DNA from: Calonectria ilicicola
Lineage: Eukaryota; Ascomycota; Sordariomycetes; Hypocreales; Nectriaceae
Length of the DNA stretch: 64,000 bases
Direction: 5' to 3'
NCBI GenBank assembly: GCA_020809705.1
Contig: CP085825.1
Location: 1,426,001-1,490,000 of the forward strand
The translations under genes were made by a program, and so were the position numbers. Below, piece by piece: positions 33,081-43,938 of this stretch (the first letter of the stretch is position 1; each line of letters opens with the position of its first letter). The notes under the pieces were generated by a model. That model was given only the letters and a program-made list of their open reading frames with translations, was not told the DNA's origin and searched no databases.

Positions 33081-34852
33081 TTACTGCCACACGTTGTTGA
33101 ACAAGTCCTCGTCACCTCCAAAGCCACCAGCTTTGTTGCCAGTTCCGCCTGTAGTTGAGGGACCCGAAGTCCATCCTCCAAATTCCTCATCAGCTGATAC
33201 TTTGGGCTGAGGGTTAAATCCTCCACCGGCACCTGGAACAATAGGGGTGTTGGCAAAGGAGCCGCCAGAATTTCCCCAACCGAAGTCACTGGTAGAAGGC
33301 TTGGGGAGCCCGGGGCTCTTTTGAGCAGCGGGGGGAGCAGCCGCGGGGGCAGGGGCAGCAGGAGCGCCCCATTCACTTGAGCCCCAAACATCAGCACCTG
33401 AGAACCCGCCCATAGAGCTGGTTGCGGCTACAGTAGGGGCCGGAGCAGAGGCCACAGGAGGCGATTGGGGAGAGGAAAGGTTGAATACTGAGCTGGAAGC
33501 AGGTGGAATAGTCGGGTTCGAAGGTGGAGGAGAAGTCTGAGAAACAGGAGCAGAGAGGTCAAAAAGGTCACCCATAGCAGAGGATGATTGGGCGGGCTTA
33601 GCTGGCGTAGGGGCAGCAGCGGGCGCCGGTGATGCAAAATCACCAAAGCCTCCTCCTAAGGAAAAATTGGAAGGCTGTTTTTGATGTGAGGAAGCTGCAG
33701 GCTGGGATGGTTTGGAGTCGAAGAAGCTGCCTGCTCCGAGGCCACCGAAAGCACTGCTGGTGGTGGTGTTGGATGTCGTTCGGGAACCGAGGTTCGCAAA
33801 TGGATCAGGAGCCGCCGGCTTAGGAGCGGGAGCACTGCCGATGCTAAGGCTACTAAAGGCGTCGTTGAAGCCACCACCGAAGGATCCCTGAGACTGGTGG
33901 CCCATCGTAGGAGAGGTCATGCCTCCAAAGTTCTGAGCAGGTTGCTGAGGTGGGGCCTGCGGTCGAGGGGCAGTCGCATAAAGAGACAGGATCGATTGCT
34001 TTAAATCGGGGCGAGATTGGCTAGTCGATGTAGAGGTGCCTGTCGTACTTGCTGGTCGAGGAGGAGGTGCAGCCTCACCGAAGAAGTCGAGTCCCAACAG
34101 AGAGTCCTTTGTGCTTGTGGTTCGAGGGGGTGCGGGATCAGCCTTTGGAGGCACCTTGGTAGCGGTAGGTGCGGCGCTGCTTGATCGAACGGGAATGGGG
34201 TCTCCTCCAATGAGGTCGCCTGTCGGAGGTTGGATAATGTTCTTGGGGGCGCTCGACTGTCCCAAGGAGGCTTTGCGGAGCGACTCCTTGCGCTGTATCA
34301 CTTGCTTCTCCTTGACCAAGCTCAGGGGCACATCGTCGTCGCCGTCGACATCGAGAGTAGAGGGATCGGGCATAGGGCCGTCCATGACCCATCTTTTCAG
34401 CTCATACTTTGTGCGGATGAAATTCTCGATCTTGGCTTCGGAAGGTGCGTGGCCAGCAGCGAGTTTGGCCTCCCAATACTTGTTGGCGCGCGCATTGCCC
34501 CAGCTCAGAATGCTCTGCAGCTGCTCGTCGGTCCAGGAGTCGAGGTCGACTGACTTGACTCGGCTAATATGTGTCCCCATACCACGGTGAATACCCGAGC
34601 ATCGGATGCAGATAAAGACGCCGAGATTCCAACTGGCCCATCGCGGATCTATAGAGGTGTCGCATGTCAGTCATGAGTTTGAGGGCCCCTCCGCACAGAG
34701 CCGGTCAGGCATGGAACCGGAGAAAATCACATACGCTTGTTTCGCTTGCAATCAGCGCAGACCTTGTTAGTCTCCAGTTTCAAGAGACTCTTGATGGTAG
34801 CTTGATTTTGCGCCGCCCGCTCGGCGGCGGGGTTAGGTGCCCTCCTCGACAT
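33081..34852 (-). CDS. AGE2: ArfGAP zinc-finger GTPase-activating protein (Age2/SMAP-like)
   Basis: Two exons, intron 34649-34734; 561 aa. ArfGAP domain at ~15-130: CADC at the end of exon 1, then HPRWASWNLGVFICIRCSG after the join, completing the C-x2-C-x17-C-x2-C zinc site, and IHRGMGTH with the catalytic arginine. The remaining ~430 residues are Pro/Ser/Ala-rich and disordered, with repeated Phe-Gly and Trp-Gly motifs (GGFGDF, WGSSEWGA, FGWGN) and a conserved-looking end (DLFNNVWQ) suited to binding coat or clathrin-adaptor ears. It should stimulate GTP hydrolysis on Arf1 at the Golgi or endosomes. The start MSRRAPNPAAERAAQN matches the usual distance to the zinc finger. Family is firm; Age2 versus another ArfGAP subclass is less so. 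Confidence 0.85.
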
Positions 34853-35692
34853 GGCGGTGGAAGCGGGAGTATTTCGCAAGAGGTGTCGGTTAGTGATGGA
34901 TGGCGTCGAGTGGAAGAGAGATGGGTTATTAGGAAGAAATTGGGCACGGGTCGAGAGAATGACACCTTGACTTGAGGGGCTCAAGACTTTGAAAGTGGCA
35001 ACCTGGCGACGTCGCGTAGTCGAGTAATAAGGAGGTGCCAAGGTGGTATTACCACGGCCTGAAGCTAGACAGGTACATCACTTTAGCTCAATCAAGACGA
35101 ACATTGCTTGATCCTAGCGCTGTGGGGCCAGCATTGGGCACCTCACTAGCCACAGCCCAAAACTGGTAGCGATAAGGGGCAACCTGAGGCAACAAAGATC
35201 GCATCTCGCTGCCTTGGAGGAGGCACCCATCATGACATCTCCGAAGCCCACGCTAGGTAGGCAGTCATGGCAATTGCAAGCATTGATTTGTCCCCTTCAT
35301 TTCAATGACGAAACCGCATTGGAATACGCTATACGCAGTGCTAAAAGTTCAGGTGACTGCGCCCCGTAAGATTCCATCTACACTGAAGCAGCGGCTCAGC
35401 ACTCATTCCACTGGACTACAGTGTCAGTGTGGCTGTGGCTGTGGCACTAGGAATAGTTGATGATGCAACTACTTCGACTTGCAACCAAAGATTCCACATC
35501 GTGAAAGCCCCTCATTTTCCGTCGCATCCTTAACCCCAGCTCCAAAGGATTCCGCCTTCCACCCTCTGATTTGTCACGATTGCCACCACTCTCATAGGCC
35601 AACCTTTCTCATGTCACTGGGGTCCATGCATACAATTGTCTTGCATACTAAAACCTCAATTAGAATATAAGCGCTCCTCCCCATCGCCATCC
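34853..35692. other. Divergent promoter region ArfGAP / MsrB
   Basis: 840 bp. It contains a GTGGCT/GTGGC short repeat near 35431-35447 and C/T-rich leader sequence before MsrB. Upstream in-frame ATGs exist on both sides, but neither extends recognisable protein. Confidence 0.5.
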
Positions 35693-36412
35693 ATGCGGCT
35701 TCATCCATTTGTATCATCCATCATCTACACATTCTCCCGCCTTTCTCCCCGCTTGAAACCTCGACAGCCTTTGCAACTTGCTGCCCTACACCCAATCCAC
35801 CTAAGATCGATGTCCAGTATCCCATTTCTGAGTGCTTTCTTCGCCTCATCTTCCTCCTCTAAATCTTCCGAAATGTCGTTCCCTGACAAGCGCACCGATG
35901 ATGAGTGGCGTGCGATCCTAAACAAGGGTAGGTTTGCAGCATTTATTTCGTTGTTGTATTTCGAGACAACGGGTCTTTTTTTTCAGCTTTTTCTTTTTTA
36001 ATATCTCTAACACAAATTCACAGAACAGTTCCGCGTCCTTCGTGAAAAAGGAACAGAGCGCCCGGGTACTGGCGAGTATGATAAGCATTACCCTGATGCG
36101 GGTGTCTACACATGCGCCGGATGTGACGCACCTCTATACAAAGCCAACCACAAGTTCAGCTCCGGTTGTGGCTGGCCGGCCTATTTTGATAGCATTCCCG
36201 GTGCCGTCATCCGGCATGAGGACCGTACCCTCGGCATGGTACGCACTGAAATTGTCTGCGCCAATTGCGGCGGTCATCTTGGCCATGTTTTCAAAGGCGA
36301 AGGTTTCCCTACGCCCACTGACGAACGTCACTGCGTTAATAGCATCAGCTTGAAGTTTTCTGCAGATGATAAGGTGACCGAGAAAAAGCCAACAGAAGAG
36401 AGCAAGGTCTAA
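35693..36412 (+). CDS. MXR2: peptide methionine-(R)-S-oxide reductase MsrB
   Basis: Two exons, intron 35928-36023; 207 aa from ATG 35693 or 147 aa from the in-frame ATG 35873 ([12 protein letters not shown]). The extra 60 residues of the long form are Arg/Ser/Leu-rich and acid-free, a mitochondrial presequence. The MsrB domain has both zinc pairs (CAGC and CANC), GCGWPAYF, and the catalytic cysteine in DERHCVNS. It reduces methionine-R-sulfoxide in proteins using thioredoxin. The short form begins exactly where the conserved domain starts, so leaky scanning could give mitochondrial and cytosolic forms; this is inference. Symbol follows the yeast mitochondrial MsrB. Confidence 0.88.
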
Positions 36413-36682
36413 TGGATTCAACGAGGTGCAATTTGTTCAGTGAATAGGGATTTGTAGTACCAGTGAATATTAGGCGAATATGGAGAGAACAGAGAGTTTA
36501 TTGAATGAAATGAAATTTACACAATCTTATGATTGCCCTTATTCCTTGATTTATTAAACAACGCCAACTCCAATTTTGAATAAAAACTCCAGTCTTTTAT
36601 TCCAACACATCAAACCTTTCTCAAGGCATATAAGTACTAAATATGATGGTTTCTAGCTAATAATCTGAAAGATAATGTATTC

Positions 36683-37600
36683 CTAATCAAATTGTTCAGG
36701 GTAATAGACCCATTGTTGATCTTCTTCGTCCCAATGCCGGAATCTTTCTGTATCTTTGTCCCATTCCCAGCGCATGTTATCGTCTAAGTCACTCTCTTCC
36801 GGTAGGTCAATATCAGGCACAGGTATGGTTTCTCCCATGTCAAATTTGTTTTTATTCCGTTGGAATTCTCCTTCAGAACCTTCGGTATCAGTTTGACCCC
36901 AGAGTACCAATGTAGCGAATCGGTTTTGAATGTCGTCAAAATGGCGTCCTTCATGACCGAGATGAATTAAGCGTTCCTTATTGATATTCGAGAGGTTTCT
37001 ACCTTCGTCGGAGGATACGGAGGTGTTCTTCATTGGGCTATTCATTTGTATTTCACACATAGATGCCTGGTTGTCTGGTTCAGTGATTTCACAGGAGATG
37101 TCAGGATGCAGGCATTGATCCTTTTCTACATTGACTTTATTGGACCCGGTAGAAAAATTGTGGTACTGATCGGGGGCAGAGAGTGGTGTCAAGCGATGCC
37201 CTTGGCTTGATGGTGTTCGTTTGCGATTAGGCGATGATTTAATAATATTGTATGAATCGTCACTAAAGGTAGACCATGGCAACGTAGATCTGATCATCCC
37301 TCTTGCACCTGAGGCATGATTTTGGAGACATTGGCGCTAAATATACTTGATTAGCTCTTTCGATACGCCATTGGCTCATAGAGATCAAACCTTGTGTATG
37401 GAGGAAGGCCCTTGCATGGGTGGCCTCTCCTTCTGAGCACAAGGTGTGCTTTGACAAGACGAATGGCGTTTAAGGAAAAAGGTTCCGAAAATGGCCAGAT
37501 ATGGGGGCCGAGATGTATTGGGCCAAAGCTTGGATCTCTCTCTTTGACGAAAATCTGTGGTGGATCCAGTGCTTCTCATTCTTCGTAGCCGGAAATACAT
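36683..37600 (-). CDS. unrecognised acidic-tailed protein
   Basis: Two-exon model: 37391-37600 and 36683-37336, intron 37337-37390 (54 bp, GCTAATC branch, TTTAG acceptor, donor GTTTGA, weak); 287 aa, phase 0. The N-terminal 75 residues are basic with several Cys (SCQSTPCAQKERPPMQG). The middle is polar and disordered. The C-terminal ~40 residues are acidic and aromatic (DDNMRWEWDKDTERFRHWD; QQWVYYPEQFD), likely the conserved part. Without the intron the long exon still gives a 204-aa frame from 37297. No family recognised. The reading frame ends just 270 bp from the MsrB stop. Confidence 0.5.
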
Positions 37601-38603
37601 TGGTGCTAGGCAATATCAGTAGAGTGCACATAAGTGATCATCACTGACACACTAACATCCTAGAAGATCAAATCTCCAGCCTGCGTCGAATAAGGAGGAT
37701 AAATAAATCTGAAGATCCACTGGATCAACCACTGTCGGCGATTGCCTGAAAAAAAACATCGATATGGCTTACTTTTATGAGCAGAACTCATGACACACCA
37801 GGTGTGTTCCAGCCAAGGATGAGAAACTCGGCTACCGGGTTCTGGGCCGGAAGTTTACTCCGTATCAAAGAATAGTAATTGTAAGAATAAATTCTACCTG
37901 AACTGTGCGCTGCCGCTAACAGAAGGGCGCCTGAAAGTAGTGCGCGATTCGCACATTCAATGCAGGCTCCACCACCGCAGCCGAGGCAGAATATCAATCT
38001 GCACGACTGGTGGATACTGTAAGCCTCCAAAATGCAGAACTTCGTTCAAATCATAGATTTCTCTCATATCCCGGGCAAAAACATGTTCGCATTTGATTTA
38101 TTGTAATTTCAACTGCGTCATCTAATATGAGATAATGCCTTGTGCGTTGGCAATGCCAGCGTTGTTGGCGGTGCTAATAGTGCCGTCGCCTTAACGTTTG
38201 CCTTATTGTCCCGCCTCTACTGCACAGCCTTCTACCAAATCATAACAAAAAACGACCTATTGGAGCAGCTTTCGGTGATTCTAAGTAGGATTCAAACATT
38301 GAAAAACGGAGCCAAAACACTAGCTTGAACCTCGAGGGCAGTGCGACTTCGCCCAGTTGAGAGGCATATGTATGCACCTCAGCCGCGGCGTTTTCATTCC
38401 CAAATTTCAAAGTGGCATACTTGGATACTGTATCTAATACTTTTATGGTTGCCCAAAATCGTTAGCTTGATGATAGGAGCATTGTCATGCAGCAAGCGGA
38501 TCTAGACAAGGGGGAATGTGAAGAAGAAGCAAAGGAATCCAAATAGGATCAAAGCCCCTCGGTCAGCTTTTAAGATTAAGCGTAGCTATTCCTCTAAAAC
38601 ACA
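37601..38603. other. Divergent AT-rich region between two unrecognised genes
   Basis: 1.0 kb. On the minus strand 37660-38030 there is a possible small spliced frame with a CLGCGGGACIEC cysteine cluster (see findings). It lacks an ATG in the visible frame, so I do not call it a gene. Confidence 0.35.
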
Positions 38604-39825
38604 ATGCGAAAACACCAAGAGCACATAATGGTCAAGACAAAGCAACGCAAGCGCCAGCTGGGCGACGGCCATTTGCACCAGACGGCGGACGGATTGAATG
38701 ACCTAGAAAGGACGTCTCCTCAATTACCAAGAAGCAGCAGAAAGCCTTCTGCAATATCAATAGGACTTAACTTGATGCCTACATTACCAGACCATCAGTT
38801 CAAATGCGATATCCCGCCAACAGAACATATATCAGCCTTGGCTTTCCAAAGCCCCGAACAGGGTTCATGGAATACAACTCAGCCAAGCCATCTCAGCTAT
38901 GATTATTCAGAACCGATTACCTCTACGGTCGATTTCCATGGAGGTATCCCGCAAATATCTCCATATGAGTCACAAGTCAAAGTGAACAATACTATGGGGC
39001 TCAGTGCCGGGGCAATGCCGATTCCTGGAACTAGACATCACAATAACACACTTCCAACTATTACCTTGAACCGATCTACCGCTGGGCTTACGCCTTTAAC
39101 TACTTCATTCAATTCATTTCTCCCTTCTCGGCCTTCAATCGCCGAGAGAAACATACGTCTAAATATTCAGGTACGAGACAGAGAGTTTTCCATCATAGCA
39201 AAATGTCGTCCAAATATACAAGAAAGCAAGGCAGACATTAGCCTGAGAAACTTGGGGGTCAAGCCCTATCTTATCCCCCCATCGCGTCGTCAAAGTCAAT
39301 CAACTTTAAAAAGCCCATACACCCACTTCTACTATATAGACGTAGTGGAAGTAGAAAGCATCGGTCAAATACACCAACAGTTGAATGTTCCACTTGTTCG
39401 ACTTGAAGATCCATGTGTCAAACTCGAGCTCGGGTCTCGGGCCTTGTCACTGCTTGGCTTGATACAACAGCCTGGGCCTCCACCTATATCAGGTCAGTTT
39501 CACATGCGCCTCTCTAATACGCTAGATTAAACACGGATATTAACCATGGCCCCTCGATGCAGCCGGATATTTAACAGTGCCCACATACACCCCCACTCGT
39601 TCAGATGGCTCAAATCTTTCGCCTTCATCGCTTATGTCCTCCCTGGGATCTATGTGCGCGAGCAGTTCCTACGCAGGATCATCTGACTACTACCCATGTT
39701 CGATTTCAGGAGCGTCCGCTCCAGAGCTTGCACCAGACTTTTCAGTAATGTCTTCCTCTGCACCGTCTCCCTATCCAATATCGGATGGTAAGGCTGAGTC
39801 GCAATGTTTCTTTCCTGACGCATAA
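38604..39825 (+). CDS. unrecognised protein
   Basis: Two exons around intron 39493-39562 (TCAG|GTCAGT donor, ATTAAC branch, GATGCAG acceptor), which restores ...GPPPIS-AGYLTVPTYTPT...; 383 aa from ATG 38604, with an alternative at 38628. The first ~30 residues are very basic (KTKQRKRQ). Residues ~190-290 form the only segment with folded character (IAERNIRLNIQVRDREFSI ... FYYIDVVEVESIGQIHQQL). The rest is Ser/Pro-rich, with a C-terminal Ser-rich tail. The basic N-terminus could be a nuclear localisation signal. No catalytic or DNA-binding motif is recognised. Confidence 0.55.
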
Positions 39826-40509
39826 CTTTAATCGATTCTCTGGTATTTTTTTATGAATGGTGGTTGGTTACCTAAGCGCTGTCCAGTTTGAGTTCTGAGT
39901 GTGCGTCCCCAAGATGTGATTCTTGGCCTGTTCAACACTCTTTTTTTTTTTGCTTGTTGGGGCTGAGGTGGGTTCTCGAATTGAGGGTGTGTAAAACAGA
40001 GCACGTTGGCAGAGTTGTCTCAGCAGGGCGTAAGAGAAAATAAACAAATAAATAAAACCTAAACCTAATGATCTTGGGCAGAACTAACATTTCTTATGGA
40101 TAAACATTATGCAACCTGCTTTAGCTTTTTTCAGAGTCGTGATACAAGTCTCTGTCTTATTTCTTTTACCCGCTAGGGCACGTTTTCGGCTAGATGGCAT
40201 TCAGAGCATTTCCATCTCAAAGCGGCTACGACTCAAACGAACCATCATGTTGCTGGCTTGTGACACTGAGCGCGGCTTACACTCTGCCCGTAATCATTTG
40301 GCAACCCCACCAGGGATTTCCAGATCTTCCCCGGGCTTTCCATACATCCATCATGGGGTCAAATAGCCGAGCGTCATCAATCAGGTGCTGCTCGTGACAC
40401 AGGTCGGGGTTCATCCATGACGGCAGACGCCCCGAAGGCTGGGGAAATGGCATGTGAAAGGCGCTAAGGGAGCCCACTAAAACTGCGCCAAGACCGGGGC
40501 GGCGAGATG

Positions 40510-40515
40510 CCTCGG
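40510..40515 (+). promoter_or_regulatory. CCTCGG fatty-acid-response core
   Basis: CCTCGG, 285 bp before the thiolase ATG. This hexamer is the known binding core of FarA/FarB (Ctf1-type) Zn2Cys6 regulators of peroxisomal beta-oxidation genes in Aspergillus and Fusarium. Function here is inferred from position in front of a beta-oxidation gene. Confidence 0.5.
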
Positions 40516-40640
40516 TCGGCGCATCTCCCAGCTGATGTCAGCGGGTCCCTCCACCAAAAAGACCACTCATGACGGAGAAACTTTGAACTGTCTCATTCAG
40601 CGCACAAGCGACACTCAACCTCGCTCCGTCTCCACTACAT

Positions 40641-40646
40641 CCGAGG
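40641..40646 (-). promoter_or_regulatory. CCTCGG fatty-acid-response core, inverted
   Basis: CCGAGG on the plus strand, 154 bp before the thiolase ATG and oriented opposite to the copy at 40510. A third CCGAGG occurs at 41005-41010 inside intron 2. Confidence 0.5.
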
Positions 40647-40794
40647 TCTACCGATTGCCGTGTTATATTATCTACTGCGCATTGTGTCTCTTGATCCTCA
40701 ATCTTCCCCTTTCCACATTTTCTGTCCTCCTCACCGTTATCCCCCAAATTCGCCTCTATTCCCAGCCGAGCAACCAGCGCTTGAAGCCGACAAC

Positions 40795-42252
40795 ATGGGT
40801 GGTACGCGATCCGTCCCCAGACAGCCCCCCATTCCAAGCGCGAGAGCCCACGAAATGCTAACTACTTGTGCTTTTGTGTTTTTGTAGTCTCCGACCGAAT
40901 TTCTCAGCTAGGTGGCCAGCTCACCGGCAACCCGACCGCTGGTGGTCGCGACAAGATCCTGGAGAAGCGCCCTGATGATGTATGGAGCTCCCCATGTCAA
41001 TGCGCCGAGGCTTGCAACTAACCACCCCCCGCTCCTCAGATCGTCGTCACCGCATGTTGTCGAAGTGCCTTCACCAAACAAAAGAAGGGCGGCTTTAAGG
41101 ACACTCACGCTGCCGATATCCTCGCTGCTGTCCTCAAATCCATCATCGATCGTTCCAAGATCAACCCTGCCCTTGTCGATGATGTTTGCGTTGGTACAGT
41201 GCTGGCTCCCGGCGGCGGCGCCACCGAGATGCGCGCCGCCAGCTTGGTTGCTGGCTTCCCTGAAACCACCTCTGTACGAACCGTCAACCGCCAGTGCTCG
41301 TCAGGGCTTCAGGCTTGCGTCGATGTGGCGAACCAGATCAAGGCTGGCATGATCGATATCGGTATCGGTGCTGGTGTAGAGAGCATGACAATGAACTACG
41401 GGTAGGTGCATTCTATTTCCTTACATAGTTGCAAATACTAACAGCGATTTAAGAGCCAGCGCTGTTTCCGAATATTCTGATGCATTCGACAACCACGAGG
41501 AGGCTGCCAACTGCAAGGTTCCCATGGGCGTCCTGTCCGAGGATATGGCCAGGGATCTCGGTATCACCCGTCAGGCACAAGACGAGTTTGCGACCGCATC
41601 TTACGCAAAGGCCGAGAAGGCCCAAAAGGAAGGCCTTTTCGATCAAGAGATTGTCCCCATCACGACGAAGGTGACAGATCCCAAGACTGGCGAGACAAAG
41701 ACTGTCACAGTCTCCAAGGATGATGGTGTTCGCGCTGGTACTACTGCCGAGAGCCTGTCCAAGTTGAGGCCTGCTTTTGCTAAGGATGGTACCATTCACG
41801 GTGGTAATGCCAGCCAAGTCTCTGACGGCGCTGCTGCAGTCCTTCTCATGAAGCGCTCTACCGCCGAGAAGCTCGGACAGACCATTCTTGGCAAGTACGT
41901 CTGCGCCTCTATTGTAGGTGTTAAGCCCCTCCTCATGGGACAAGGCCCATGGAAGGCTATCCCCAAGGCCCTTGACCTTGCTGGCATCTCCAAGGATGAT
42001 GTGGACATCTACGAGATCAATGAGGCCTTCGCCAGCCAGTGCCTGTGGTGCGCCAACGAATTGGGAATTCCACAAGAAAAGATCAACCCCAAGGGCGGTG
42101 CTATTGCCTTTGGTCACCCGCTAGGATGCACTGGTGCTCGACAGGTTTCTACCTTGTTGTATGAGCTCAAGCGTACAGGCAAGAAGGTCGGAAGCACATC
42201 CATGTGTATAGGAACCGGTATGGGCATGGCTGCTGTTTGGGTTGCGGAATAG
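40795..42252 (+). CDS. POT1: peroxisomal 3-ketoacyl-CoA thiolase
   Basis: Four exons, introns 40802-40887, 40980-41039 and 41402-41453; 419 aa. The first exon is only seven bases (ATG GGT G), joined to VSDRISQLGGQL. That N-terminus holds RISQLGGQL, which fits the PTS2 consensus (R, I, x5, Q, L) for Pex7 import. Thiolase signatures: NRQCSSGLQ with the acyl-accepting Cys, NEAFASQC, GGAIAFGHPLGCTGAR with the catalytic His, and SMCIGTGMGMA with the second Cys. It cleaves 3-ketoacyl-CoA with CoA in the last beta-oxidation step. CCTCGG cores upstream suggest fatty-acid induction. Convergent with the ornithine-cyclodeaminase-type gene, 176 bp apart. An acetyl-CoA acetyltransferase is less likely because of the PTS2 and sequence length. 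Confidence 0.93.
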
Positions 42253-42428
42253 ACACGTAAAATATGAGCAATTGTACAATTAGAATGTCGCTGAATACCA
42301 TGATAATCTGATCTAATGAGCCATTTGTTGTCCTCTATGCATTGCAGCCTAGTCTATAATCGAGTTGCCTATTTGATGATAAATCAATTAGAGCCCCTGC
42401 TCAAAGTCCTTTACAGAGTAGATACACC

Positions 42429-43938
42429 CTAAAATCCTTCCACGCGAGTTCCAATATTCTTATCGTTAGCAACCTGAATAAGGTGGATCCCTACGACTAG
42501 ATCCATCAGGCCAAGTCCTACGCTCTTGTATATGACAGTGCCATCTCTCAACCAACGAGCCAACCCATCTTCCTTCTTTTTCTTCTCCGTGTCTGATGAG
42601 CCGCTAGAATTTTTGCGGAAATGGAAAATGGACGGGCCTTTGTGAGAGCTCGATCCAGTAGATCCAGATGGGCTACCGGGGCGTGAGGGAGGGCCACTGC
42701 CAAATACGGTCGACATAGAAGACACTTTGTCAGTGATTTCCAACTTATCCATCTCGGAAGAAATAACAGATGCCTGGCTACTAGCGACTTCGGCATCAGA
42801 CTCCTCTTTAACTAACCGATGGAGCATTACAAGCTCTCCCAGCCTATCACTTTGTCAGAAAATAACTTCCGAATATTTATAGACAGGCAGCAACTTACTC
42901 AACAAGCTGTTTGGGGCTGACTTTCCCCATGACAATCTCACCAGCATTCTTGACGGCATCCTCCAGGTTGTCCACCACGATGACGCCGCCTTCGTCTGCA
43001 TGCTTATGAAAGTGCCTGTGGGGCTTTTCATGTTGCTTGACAGCAAGCTGGATTAAATCGTCAGGCAGTTCCCTCATCGTAGGTCCGTGGCTGCCAATGG
43101 CGACAATCAGTCGACCCTTCTTTCGGCCCTCATGGGAAGTCAGAATAGATCCATCAAACAAATCTTCATGGGATGGTGTGCAGCAATAAATGACATCTGC
43201 GTCACGAATCTGGTCCTTGAGCAGACGCTGATATTCATGAAAGGTGGGTGTTAGAAGTCCAAATTTAGCCCCGGTCCATCCCTCTCGTTGCTTTATATCC
43301 TGTGGGATGAGGGCAAATTTCTTCAGCATGCCGCCAGCGTTACTAGAGAAGCGCCGGTTTATGACGTTGATGTGCTTGATAGTGCTACCACGCATCATTA
43401 ATGCAAGTCGAACGTGCCAGTACGCTTGCGTGCCGCTACCGAAAACGGTAATTATTTTAACATGATGCCGCTTGTTGAGAAGACATGCGGAGGCCAATGC
43501 AGTGCGAAAAGCCGTCAGAGCACTCGGATGGACCATACCCAAAGGAGATCCATCTGGTTTAAACAAGGTGAGAACACCATGTGGCGTTACAGATGCAGCA
43601 TCTTGTGAGTTATGGGAGTCCAGTTGCAACCGAGATATAACTATGCCATGTTAAACAAAAAAGAAATACCCCATAAATACAGAATTGAACGGTGCCCTAC
43701 CTTTGCAACCCATTCCAGAAGGACCGCATGCTACCATATAGGATGTCTTGACTTTTGTCTCTGGATGTAGGGTGGTAGACCGAGGAGGTTGCTGGAAACC
43801 CTCCTCAGGGGCCTTTACACTGGTAGAAAACTCATGGAGGGCGGCGGAGAGATCCTTGCGAAATTCATCCAACTCCTCGACGGTGAGATTCTCGAGAATG
43901 GCATTGACTTGCTCATCCGATAAGATGGTAAGCGTCAT
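42429..43938 (-). CDS. ornithine cyclodeaminase / mu-crystallin family protein
   Basis: Three exons, introns 42844-42898 and 43641-43700; 464 aa. Start MTLTILSDEQVNAIL is the normal family start; upstream in-frame ATGs add unrelated sequence. Family features: TSYMVACGPSGMGCKG then VISRLQLDS, PHGVLTLFKPDGSPLGMVHPSALTAFRTALAS, the dinucleotide loop VFGSGTQAYWH, INRRF, VIYCCTPS and VAIGSHGPTMRELP. These proteins bind NAD(P)H and reduce cyclic imines or deaminate ornithine; the substrate is not decidable. A ~50-residue Ser/Gly/Lys-rich insertion (about 42590-42730) interrupts the fold before the C-terminal helices (LARWLRDGTVIYKSVGLGLMD). Convergent with thiolase and divergent from TVP18. Confidence 0.85.

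Larger units (their letters stand above)
39826..40794. other. Promoter region of the thiolase gene
   Basis: About 1 kb between the 38604 gene and thiolase. It contains two CCTCGG/CCGAGG cores (listed separately) and a C/T-rich leader over the last 150 bp. An 11-T run lies near 39942. Confidence 0.55.

Noticed and set aside
41449..42117. 222-codon minus-strand frame
   Set aside because: Exact antisense shadow of thiolase exon 4, whose codon bias keeps the opposite strand open.
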